The position numbers and the translations under genes were made by a program. Below the pieces are notes generated by a model, which was not told the origin of the DNA, searched no databases, and saw nothing but the letters and a program-made list of their open reading frames with translations. Positions 1-6,217 of a stretch of 41,506 nt of DNA are shown in pieces. Location of the stretch: the NCBI GenBank assembly GCA_025355955.1, contig JANXYP010000414.1:1-41506 (forward strand). Reading direction: 5' to 3'. This DNA is from Chloroflexota bacterium. Its GTDB lineage: Bacteria; Chloroflexota; Chloroflexia; QHBQ01. Positions within the stretch are counted from its first letter, which is position 1. Every line of letters begins with the position of its first letter.

Positions 1-1
1 G

Positions 2-88
2 AAGAAATTGGGCCTCACCCTCCATCTGGATAAAACCTTCTACCACCGCGATGGGTTGCCAGCTTATGAGGTGTGGAGCGCGAAATGA
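2..88 (+). CDS. C-terminal end of an unidentified protein (cut by the window edge)
   Basis: An open frame enters from the left edge and stops at TGA 86-88. The visible 28 residues end in GLPAYEVWSAK. Their alternating hydrophobic and aromatic pattern would suit the last strand of a small alpha/beta enzyme such as a GNAT acetyltransferase, but this is too little to assign a family. A heptamer repeat begins five bases after the stop. The next gene has its own promoter, so the two are probably not co-transcribed. Confidence 0.5.
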   Translation, partial: KKLGLTLHLDKTFYHRDGLPAYEVWSAK

Positions 89-92
89 GTGC

Positions 93-117
93 TGAGGTTT
101 GAGGTTTGAGGTTTGAG
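93..117 (+). repeat. Heptamer tandem repeat (TGAGGTT)3 after a stop codon
   Basis: Three exact copies of TGAGGTT plus TGAG follow the stop at 86-88. Each unit carries a TGA, and because 7 is not a multiple of 3 the TGA appears in all three frames within 21 bases. It is one of at least eleven heptamer arrays in this window, most of them beside a stop codon. Confidence 0.85.
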
Positions 118-174
118 TGTCCATCGGGGACGAAAACTCTCTTATCGGACGGGATTCGGACTGGATGGGAACTA

Positions 175-204
175 TTGACAATCTCACTTGTTTTGTGCTA
201 ATCT
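175..204 (+). promoter_or_regulatory. Putative sigma-70 promoter of the FG-GAP/SLH gene
   Basis: A consensus -35 TTGACA lies at 175-180. The likeliest -10 is TAATCT at 199-204, preceded by TGC (extended -10), with an 18-bp spacer. A perfect TATAAT at 204-209 is also present but would need a 23-bp spacer. Transcription would start near 211, about 60 bases before the chosen ATG. Confidence 0.55.
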
Positions 205-269
205 ATAATTGCAACAACCAACCATCACGTCCCAAAGGAACAAGAAGAAAAGTAGGAGGATGGGCAATT

Positions 270-3200
270 ATGTTCAATCGTCGAATTGGTATCGTGCTAA
301 TGATCAGCATACTGACCCTACTGCTCTCCGGCAACGTCACTCATCCTTTGGCGGCAGCAAGCCAGGCAGGGCAGCCAGTGGGCAATCCTGCACCCAGCGG
401 CAGCATCGCTGCGCCGCAAGATGTCTGCCCCGTGAACAGCAATCCCGGCTTCAATCTCGCTAGCAGCCCCAATGTAGGTACCAACCCTTACTCAGTAGCG
501 GTGGGTGACTTCAACCACGATGGCAGTCCGGACCTCGCGGTTGCCAACGAGACCAGCAGCACCGTCTCGGTGCTATTGGGCAATGGTGATGGCTCCTTCA
601 CCGCCGCTCCCAGCCCCGCCGTAGGCACCAGCCCTTACTCAGTAGCTGTAGGTGACTTCAACCATGATGGCAAGCCCGACCTGGCTACAGCCAACCGCGC
701 TAGCAACAATATCTCGGTGCTGCTGGGCAATGGTGACGGTAGCTTCACTGCACCATCGAGTCTGCCAGTTGGCACCGGCCCAGTTTCGGTAGCGGTGGGT
801 GATTTCAATAATGATGGCAGGCTTGATCTGGCTACTGCCAACTCAATGAGCGGAACGGTCTCGGTTCTTTTGGGCAACGGCAGTGGAAACTTCACCCTAG
901 TCAGCAGCCCAACTGTCGGCATCTTCCCTACGTCGGTAGCAGTGGGAGATTTCAACCATGACGGCAAGCTCGATCTCGCCACTACCAACCTCGGCAGCAA
1001 TACCGTGTCGGTGCTACTGGGCAATGGTGACGGCAGTTTCACCACCGCTCCCAGCCCAACGGTCGGCACCAATCCCAACTCAGTAGCAGTGGGCGATTTC
1101 AATCACGACGGCACACCCGACCTAGCCACCACCAACAGCACCAACAATACCGTGTCGGTGCTGCTGGGCAACGGTGATGGCACCTTCTTCCTCGCCAGCA
1201 GTCCGCCAGTCGGTAACAGTCCCTTCTCGGTAGCGGTGGGGGATTTCAACAATGATGGCAGACTCGATCTTGTCACCGCCAATAGCAACAGCAGCAATGT
1301 CTCGGTGCTGCTGGGCAATGGCGACGGCACCTTCTCTCTCGCTAGCAGCCCCAGTGTTGGCAGCGACCCCTGGTCGGTAGCGGTGGATGACTTCAATAAC
1401 GACGGCAAGGCCGACTTCGCTACCGCCAATAGCGGCAGCCACTCAGTCTCGGTGCTGCTCAACACCAGCCCGCCGCTGGGCGATAGCTTCTTCACTGCCG
1501 CCCCCAGCCCCAATGTTGGCAGTAACCCCTGGTCGGTAGCGACGGGCGACTTCAACCATGATGGCAAACCTGACCTCGCCACTGCCAACTATTACAGCAA
1601 CACAGTCTCGGTACTGCTGGGCGACGGTAGCGGCGGCTTCACTCTCGCCAGCAGTATCGGTGTCGGCACTCATCCCATCGCAGTAGCAGTAGGCGACTTC
1701 AACCATGATGGCAAGCCCGACCTCGCGGTTGCCAACTTTCTCAGCAACAACGTCTCGGTGCTTTTGGGCGATGGCACAGGCTCCTTCACTCTAGCCAGCA
1801 GCCCCGCCGTTACCAGCAACCCATCCTCGTTGGTGGTGGGTGACTTCAACCACGATGGCAAGCTCGACCTCGCGGTTACCCAAGAAGAAGCCGACACGGT
1901 CGCGGTGCTGCTGGGCGACGGTAGCGGTGGCTTCACCCTCGCCAGCAACCCCCTTGTCGGCGGTAGCCTTCCCGTCTCGATAGTCATGGGTGACTTCAAC
2001 CATGATGGCAAGCTCGATCTCGCCATTGCTAACAGTGGCAGCGGCAGGCTCGGGGTTCTGTTGGGCAACGGTGACGGCACTTTCACTAACACCATCAGCC
2101 CCGCCGTGGGCAGCGATCCTACCTCGGTAGTGGTAGGCGATTTCAACCGCGATGGCAAGCCTGATCTTGCAGTTGCCAATAATAGCAGCAACACGATCTC
2201 GGTGCTGTTGGGTAACGGTGATGGTAGCTTCACCCTCGCCAGCAGCCCCAATGTTGGCAGCTATCCCGCCTCGGTAGCGGTTGGCGACTTTAACAATGAT
2301 GGCAAGTCTGATCTCGCCACTGCTAACAGTGGCAGCAACACAGTCTCGGTGCTGTTGGGCGATGGCAGTGGCGGCTTTACCCTCGCCAACAGCCCTAATG
2401 TCGGTGGCTTCCCATCCTCGGTGGCGGTGGGTGACTTCAACAACGATGGCAAGCCTGACTTCGCCACTGCTAACGAACTCAGCAACAACGTCTCGGTGCT
2501 ACTCGACGGCTGCGCGCCGCCAGTTACCAGCACACCGACTGGCACGTCCACGCCGGTGCCACCCACCCAGACACCGGGCGGCCCTACGGCCACCCAAATA
2601 CCCACCAGTACCCCTACCAGCACCACTGTGCCAGCCACTAGCACCCCGGTAGCCACCAACACCCCAATAGCCACCAGCACGATGACGGCAACTACCACCC
2701 CGCTGCCCACTGCCACGCCCACCGACTGCGCCAACGTGTTCGTGGGCATAAGCAGCAACATATTCTACACCGCCATCCATTATCTGAACTGTCGCGGGGT
2801 GGTCAACGGCACTGACGCTACTCACTATTCACCGGCTGGCACATCAACACGGGGGCAATTCGCCAAGGTGGTGGTGTTGGGCTTCGGCCTTCCGTTCTAC
2901 ACCCCCACTGGCGGGCTGGACTTCAGCGATGTGCTGTCCAGCTACTTCGTCTACGTCTTTATCGAAACAGGCTACCATGCGGGGATACTTAGCGGCTTCG
3001 ACGCAGGCAGTTGTGCCGCACACGGGGCGCAGTACCCTTGCTATCTGCCCAACCTGGCGATTACACGGGGGCAGCTAACCAAGCTGGTGGTCAATGCGGC
3101 GGGCTACCCGCTGTTCACGCCAACGGGTGGGCAGCAGAGCTTCACCGATGTGCCGCCCAGCAACATCTTCTTCGCCAGCATCGAGACCGCCCATAATAAG

Positions 3201-3302
3201 GGCGTAATCAACGGCTACTCCGATATGACCTTCCGGCCCAACAACAACATCAGGCGCGACGCGATGGCCCAAGTTGTATACAAAGGAGTGACTACGCCGT
3301 AG
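270..3302 (+). CDS. Secreted FG-GAP/VCBS repeat protein with C-terminal SLH domains
   Basis: The start is ATG 270, preceded by AGGAGGA and opening a signal peptide (basic MFNRR, hydrophobic core, cleavage probably near PLAAA); the frame is open upstream but lacks such signals. The product is 1010 residues. After about residue 60 come 14 repeats of about 49 residues, each with a DFNxDGxxDL calcium-binding loop and ending near VSVLLGNGDGSF, as in FG-GAP/VCBS beta-propellers. Repeats 7 and 14 alone lose the GNGDGSF ending. A Thr/Pro-rich linker of about 65 residues follows, then three SLH repeats, the last ending IRRDAMAQVVYKGVTTP. SLH domains normally bind secondary cell-wall polymers, so this is probably an S-layer-anchored adhesin or carbohydrate-binding protein (inference). 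The same SLH block ends the proteins at 12512-13486 and 16629-18698. Confidence 0.9.
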   Translation: MFNRRIGIVLMISILTLLLSGNVTHPLAAASQAGQPVGNPAPSGSIAAPQDVCPVNSNPGFNLASSPNVGTNPYSVAVGDFNHDGSPDLAVANETSSTVSVLLGNGDGSFTAAPSPAVGTSPYSVAVGDFNHDGKPDLATANRASNNISVLLGNGDGSFTAPSSLPVGTGPVSVAVGDFNNDGRLDLATANSMSGTVSVLLGNGSGNFTLVSSPTVGIFPTSVAVGDFNHDGKLDLATTNLGSNTVSVLLGNGDGSFTTAPSPTVGTNPNSVAVGDFNHDGTPDLATTNSTNNTVSVLLGNGDGTFFLASSPPVGNSPFSVAVGDFNNDGRLDLVTANSNSSNVSVLLGNGDGTFSLASSPSVGSDPWSVAVDDFNNDGKADFATANSGSHSVSVLLNTSPPLGDSFFTAAPSPNVGSNPWSVATGDFNHDGKPDLATANYYSNTVSVLLGDGSGGFTLASSIGVGTHPIAVAVGDFNHDGKPDLAVANFLSNNVSVLLGDGTGSFTLASSPAVTSNPSSLVVGDFNHDGKLDLAVTQEEADTVAVLLGDGSGGFTLASNPLVGGSLPVSIVMGDFNHDGKLDLAIANSGSGRLGVLLGNGDGTFTNTISPAVGSDPTSVVVGDFNRDGKPDLAVANNSSNTISVLLGNGDGSFTLASSPNVGSYPASVAVGDFNNDGKSDLATANSGSNTVSVLLGDGSGGFTLANSPNVGGFPSSVAVGDFNNDGKPDFATANELSNNVSVLLDGCAPPVTSTPTGTSTPVPPTQTPGGPTATQIPTSTPTSTTVPATSTPVATNTPIATSTMTATTTPLPTATPTDCANVFVGISSNIFYTAIHYLNCRGVVNGTDATHYSPAGTSTRGQFAKVVVLGFGLPFYTPTGGLDFSDVLSSYFVYVFIETGYHAGILSGFDAGSCAAHGAQYPCYLPNLAITRGQLTKLVVNAAGYPLFTPTGGQQSFTDVPPSNIFFASIETAHNKGVINGYSDMTFRPNNNIRRDAMAQVVYKGVTTP

Positions 3303-3309
3303 CGCAACC

Positions 3310-3773
3310 CTAGCCAATCAGCGGCATTTGTTCGCCTGGCTCGGCGGCGGGCGACTTCTTGAAGGTGTTGACCGTGGGCGGCATCTTCACTACTGCGCCG
3401 GACAGCAGTTGCTCGATGGTGAACAGTTGCAGGCGGGGATAGTCGCGCTCCCAGCGCGGCGAGTGATAGAAGCCAGTGGTGGGTTGGACAGTTCGTCGCT
3501 ATAACCCTTGAGTTGATGATAGGCGGCCTGCAGATCCTCGCCCGGACTCTTGTATTCCAGGGCAAAGTGGTCCTGCCGCCACACGTCGGCGAAGCCGCGC
3601 CGCCCCGCGCTGGTAGTGACCCGCTCCTCGAAGTGGTAATCGTGGGGGTCAGCGCCAAGCGTGGCGCAAAGCTCATCGAAGTGGCGCTGCGACCCCTGTC
3701 GCTCGTTCAAGGTGGTGTGCTGCCAGCGGCGGATGAAGTCGGCGAGGCTGGCTGAGTTGGCGAGATTGGGCAT
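3310..3773 (-). pseudogene. Decayed MmeI-like DNA methyltransferase / type IIL restriction enzyme
   Basis: From ATG 3773 the minus strand encodes about 100 residues resembling the N-terminus of MmeI-type restriction-methyltransferases: LADFIRRW, HFDELCATLG, GFADVWRQDHFALEYKSP, then YSDELSNPPL. This N-terminal domain normally carries the endonuclease fold. At about 3475 the similarity continues only in another frame, with GFYHSPRWERDYPRLQLFTI running to a TAG at 3310-3312, which resembles the C-terminus of adenine-specific DNA methyltransferases. The whole SAM-binding core with its NPPY motif is absent. Family enzymes are about 900 residues or more, so most of the gene has been deleted and the join is out of frame. 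It converges on the SLH gene, with 7 bases between the stops. Confidence 0.7.
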
Positions 3774-3796
3774 GGTGGCGGCTTGCTCCTTGCGTT

Positions 3797-3891
3797 ATAC
3801 CAAGTTAGCCGTGGTGCTGCTATAATTTATGTAGGGGCGAACCGTTGTTCGCCCTGGCCCAATTTATACTATCTGCTCGGCTAATTGGTAT
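3797..3891. mobile_element. MITE-like palindrome, family 1, copy A
   Basis: This 95-bp imperfect palindrome is bounded by ATACCAAGTTAGC and GCTAATTGGTAT, with a GTAGGGGCGAACCGTTGTTC core at its centre. The bases TTA lie just outside both ends of the TACC...GGTA limits, a possible 3-bp target duplication. Copies B (21475-21567) and C (34373-34465) share ends, core and length. It encodes no protein. It fills most of the gap between the methyltransferase remnant and the lipoprotein terminator. Confidence 0.8.
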
Positions 3892-3986
3892 TAGGTGGAA
3901 AGGTCTAGCAGGATTGTACTACAGCAGCAAGGGGATGGCAAGCGCCCTGGGCGGGATAAATCACGCCCGTGCATTTGTTAGCAAGA

Positions 3987-4015
3987 CACGCGGCGGATAC
4001 TTCTTCCGCCGCGTG
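3987..4015 (-). terminator. Hairpin terminator of the lipoprotein gene
   Basis: A perfect 10-bp stem (CACGCGGCGG with CCGCCGCGTG) and a 9-base loop lie 12 bases past the lipoprotein stop on the minus strand. The following T-run is weak (GTCTTGC), so termination may be inefficient. Confidence 0.6.
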
Positions 4016-4027
4016 CCTTTGTGCCGC

Positions 4028-4804
4028 TCACTTGGGGGCGGTGATGTCGCTAACCCCGTTGACATTGCTGATCGTGAAAATCGTTGTGCTCGCGTATGGG
4101 CCTGGTGCGTTGACCCCCTTCAACTTGCGCACCGTGTTGTCGCTCTTCGCCACCCAGACATCATCCTGGGTGTTGCCGACTTTGGCTGACGGGTTGCTAT
4201 AGCTGTAGTGGATGCAATCAACGCCCGCGATAGCCTCGCTACCCACTGCCTTCATCGCGCCGGGGGTGAGCATCTGGAGGCCGAGTTTAAACGCGCTAGC
4301 ATAGTCGTCGGTATCCAGCTTGCCCATGCTGCTCGGCTGATAAGGCCCGCCCCCCTTGCTCTCGAGGGCAGTGCTGCCGATGACTATGTAATTGACCTTC
4401 ACGCTACCATCATCGATGGTTATGTTCGCCTTGGCGGGGGCATTGTTCGCGTTGTCAGAGAAGATGAAGTCGCCATTGACCTTGTTGGTGTTGGTGCCAA
4501 TGGTGGCTGTATACGCCATATGGTAGCTCTTGATCGTGGCAAGGCCAGCAACAAAGCTGTCACTAGGTAGGACACCGCCGCTACCACTGCCTCCACCACT
4601 TGCCGTCGCCGGGGTGGGATTGCCTGCACTGGTGCTGTTATCGGTGGTGGCAGTCGGGTTGCCTACGCTGGTGCCACCACTGCTGCCACTGCCTCCGCTG
4701 GTTGGTGTGGTCGTCGGGTTGCCACTATCGCACGCCGCCAGCAACAACGCCACCATGGTCATCAGGGCCAGGGCGACGAAACCGGGTTTACTGGAATAGC
4801 TCAT
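4028..4804 (-). CDS. Secreted lipoprotein, LolA/LppX-like
   Basis: The 258-residue product starts at ATG 4804 with AAAGGAG upstream. A type II signal peptide ends in the lipobox LLAAC, so Cys25 would be lipidated and the protein held at the membrane. A Gly/Ser/Thr-rich tether runs to about residue 75. The remainder, with alternating strands, SYHMAYTAT, a conserved GVDCIHYSYS stretch and a VWVAKSDNTVRKL strand, resembles the LolA/LppX-LprAFG lipid-binding fold. The second lipoprotein (15873-16595) has the same plan but low identity. It is a single gene with its own promoter and terminator. The ligand is unknown. Confidence 0.75.
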   Translation of the reverse strand: MSYSSKPGFVALALMTMVALLLAACDSGNPTTTPTSGGSGSSGGTSVGNPTATTDNSTSAGNPTPATASGGGSGSGGVLPSDSFVAGLATIKSYHMAYTATIGTNTNKVNGDFIFSDNANNAPAKANITIDDGSVKVNYIVIGSTALESKGGGPYQPSSMGKLDTDDYASAFKLGLQMLTPGAMKAVGSEAIAGVDCIHYSYSNPSAKVGNTQDDVWVAKSDNTVRKLKGVNAPGPYASTTIFTISNVNGVSDITAPK

Positions 4805-4899
4805 GGTTTCTGCTCCTTTAATTTTACTAAGCTGCGCCCATAATTACAGGCACGACCCCGCGCCGCTGCACGCAGCTTGCCCCTGAATAGCGACGATCC

Positions 4900-4924
4900 G
4901 CTATCATCTTGAAGACATGATAGC
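4900..4924. promoter_or_regulatory. Inverted repeat in the lipoprotein leader
   Basis: A perfect 8-bp inverted repeat, GCTATCAT and ATGATAGC around a 9-base spacer, lies between the proposed promoter and the lipoprotein start. It could be an operator or a leader hairpin. Confidence 0.4.
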
Positions 4925-4942
4925 ACGTTTATTACATATTGT

Positions 4943-4971
4943 ATATAAAGGGCTTTACAGAAAGTGTGTAA
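4943..4971 (-). promoter_or_regulatory. Putative promoter of the lipoprotein gene
   Basis: On the minus strand TTACAC (-35, 4966-4971) and TTATAT (-10, 4943-4948) are 17 bp apart. Just upstream, ATGCAAAGAA occurs twice with an 18-bp period (plus-strand 4974-4983 and 4992-5001), a possible activator site. Confidence 0.45.
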
Positions 4972-5148
4972 CGTTCTTTGCATTTGCAACATTCTTTGCA
5001 TCTGTGCCATTTAGATTGATGCCTTGTAACCTTGCGCTGTGTTTTGGGTGCATAAGATAGCGCAAGCACCTGCGCCTATTGCCTGTCACCATAGAGTCTG
5101 CAATCCAGGGAGACCCAACCGTGCGCTGAAAGTTCAAGGCGGAATAAT

Positions 5149-5175
5149 GGCAGCCCGCAAGGTTAGCGGGCTGCC
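5149..5175 (-). terminator. Strong hairpin, probable terminator of the toxin/antitoxin operon
   Basis: A perfect 10-bp stem (GGCAGCCCGC with GCGGGCTGCC) has a 7-base loop and lies 127 bases past the antitoxin stop. Both flanks are AT-rich (ATATGTTTTATC on the plus side). The rest of 4972-5302 shows no convincing gene; a minus-strand frame just before the hairpin (ISNIRTWLDKNKA, stop) could be a gene remnant. Confidence 0.5.
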
Positions 5176-5302
5176 ATATGTTTTATCAAGCCTTGTTTTT
5201 GTCCAGCCAGGTGCGGATATTGGAGATTTGCTGATGTTAGTGACCGTGGCACTGCTCAGGGATGACTTCGAGCCTGGCGGTCTCCCTATGATGCGCTACT
5301 GA

Positions 5303-5662
5303 TTAAGTCTCTGGCTTAAGCAGGCCAAACTCGCGGCGCATCTCCTCGGCGGTATAGCCGCCATTGGCTTCCAGCGCCGCCCTCGACTGGTCAAGGATAC
5401 TAACAAGCTGCGGGTTGGTGTCTATGAAGGTATCCTCCAATACATCTTCAAGCGCGGCTTGGGGTAGAGTGTGTATCATCAAGCGAAGCAGGTTCTTGAG
5501 CGCCGCAACCGCCGGTTCATCCGAGCCGGTTTTCAGGCTCGCTAGTGGCACGAGGGCAGCATATGGCTCCCCTTGCACGGTTAGCACTCTGGGTTGCTGA
5601 TTAGCACGCTGCTCTTGATTATTCAACAGGCTTGTCATTTCGTCTATGTCGAGAGTTTTCAT
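5303..5662 (-). CDS. Putative type II antitoxin (Phd/YefM-like)
   Basis: The start chosen is ATG 5662 with AAGGAT eight bases upstream; a GTG eight codons earlier is open but has no ribosome site. The product is 119 residues. The N-terminal half (MKTLDIDEM, then RVLTVQGEPYAALVPLASL) matches the strand-turn-strand pattern of Phd/YefM-like antitoxins, which bind operator DNA and neutralise the partner toxin. The acidic, helical C-terminal half ends YTAEEMRREFGLLKPET and would be the toxin-binding tail. The gene follows the toxin gene by 34 bases, the toxin-first order seen in HigBA-like loci. No catalytic residues are expected. Confidence 0.65.
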   Translation of the reverse strand: MKTLDIDEMTSLLNNQEQRANQQPRVLTVQGEPYAALVPLASLKTGSDEPAVAALKNLLRLMIHTLPQAALEDVLEDTFIDTNPQLVSILDQSRAALEANGGYTAEEMRREFGLLKPET

Positions 5663-5696
5663 TGTTCGATCCTTTTCGCCAATCACTAAATTAGTT

Positions 5697-6038
5697 CTAT
5701 CCCTCTTGATTTAGCCAGCTAATAAGCTCATCCATCTTTATGAGTTGGCTGCCAATACGAACCTGCTCACCTTCCTTGCGACCGATCGCCACGATATTGA
5801 CGGATGCTTTTGGTTTACTCTCCACATAATAATAGACGCGAAGAGCACCAATGCGGAGCTTCCAATAGGTGGTTGGATTGCCAAGCTCATCCCGCAGCGG
5901 GGCGCGCTGCCTTGTCACTTTGGTTGGCTCATGAGTTAGCTGCCTGTCAACCCCATCAAAAAGCATAGAGCGTTCGCGTGCTGTGAGTGAGCCTAGATGC
6001 TCTTTGGTGCTTGGAGCGTAAATTAGTTGGTGCGGCAA
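5697..6038 (-). CDS. RelE/ParE-superfamily toxin
   Basis: The 113-residue product starts at TTG 6038. The TTG is preceded by GAGGG at suitable distance and keeps the first strand (HQLIYAPSTKEHL), which an internal ATG would remove. LTARERSMLFDGVDRQL is the helix pair, and the core KLRIGALRVYYYVESK, with Arg and Tyr on adjacent strands, is typical of RelE-type mRNA interferases, which cut mRNA at the ribosome. The C-terminal VNIVAIGRKEG is the usual last strand. The antitoxin follows in the same operon. ParE (a gyrase poison) has the same fold, so the target is not certain. Confidence 0.75.
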   Translation of the reverse strand: MPHQLIYAPSTKEHLGSLTARERSMLFDGVDRQLTHEPTKVTRQRAPLRDELGNPTTYWKLRIGALRVYYYVESKPKASVNIVAIGRKEGEQVRIGSQLIKMDELISWLNQEG

Positions 6039-6072
6039 CTCAGATACCCTCTGTATAGTGTGTTATGTATGT

Positions 6073-6101
6073 ATTGTACCATCGGCCTGTCCAAGCGTCA
6101 A
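6073..6101 (-). promoter_or_regulatory. Promoter of the toxin/antitoxin operon
   Basis: On the minus strand TTGACG (6096-6101) and TACAAT (6073-6078) are exactly 17 bp apart. Transcription would start near 6066, about 28 bases before the TTG start. Such operons are commonly repressed by the antitoxin. The ATACATACATAAC run around the start site is a possible operator. Confidence 0.7.
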
Positions 6102-6117
6102 GCCGTGGTTAACTGCC

Positions 6118-6208
6118 GGGTGTGTTACTAGTTATTGGGTAAACGTAGGGGCGGGCGGTGGCCCGCCCTGGTCAGCGAACAAGCTACCCAATAACTTGTA
6201 TCACACCC
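6118..6208. mobile_element. MITE-like palindrome, family 2, complete copy
   Basis: The outer inverted repeats (GGGTGTGTTAC...AGTTATTGGGT against ACCCAATAACTTGTATCACA) enclose a GTAGGGGCGGGCGG core hairpin. A half-copy of the same sequence lies in reverse orientation at 31571-31627. It sits between the convergent-facing 3' end of recD2 and the toxin promoter and is non-coding. Confidence 0.7.
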
Positions 6209-6217
6209 TTAACTGCC

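Noticed and set aside
204-209. TATAAT as the -10 partner of TTGACA 175-180
   Set aside because: The spacer would be 23 bp; TAATCT with TGC gives 18 bp and is more plausible.
117-269. Upstream extension of the FG-GAP/SLH ORF to 117
   Set aside because: It covers the promoter and precedes the signal peptide; ATG 270 has AGGAGGA and a proper signal sequence.
635-2825. Long minus-strand and other-frame ORFs across the FG-GAP gene
   Set aside because: They mirror the repeat DNA of the real gene and have no start signals or recognisable protein features.
5039-5302. 87-residue plus-strand ORF
   Set aside because: It runs through a strong hairpin, has no ribosome site and no family resemblance.
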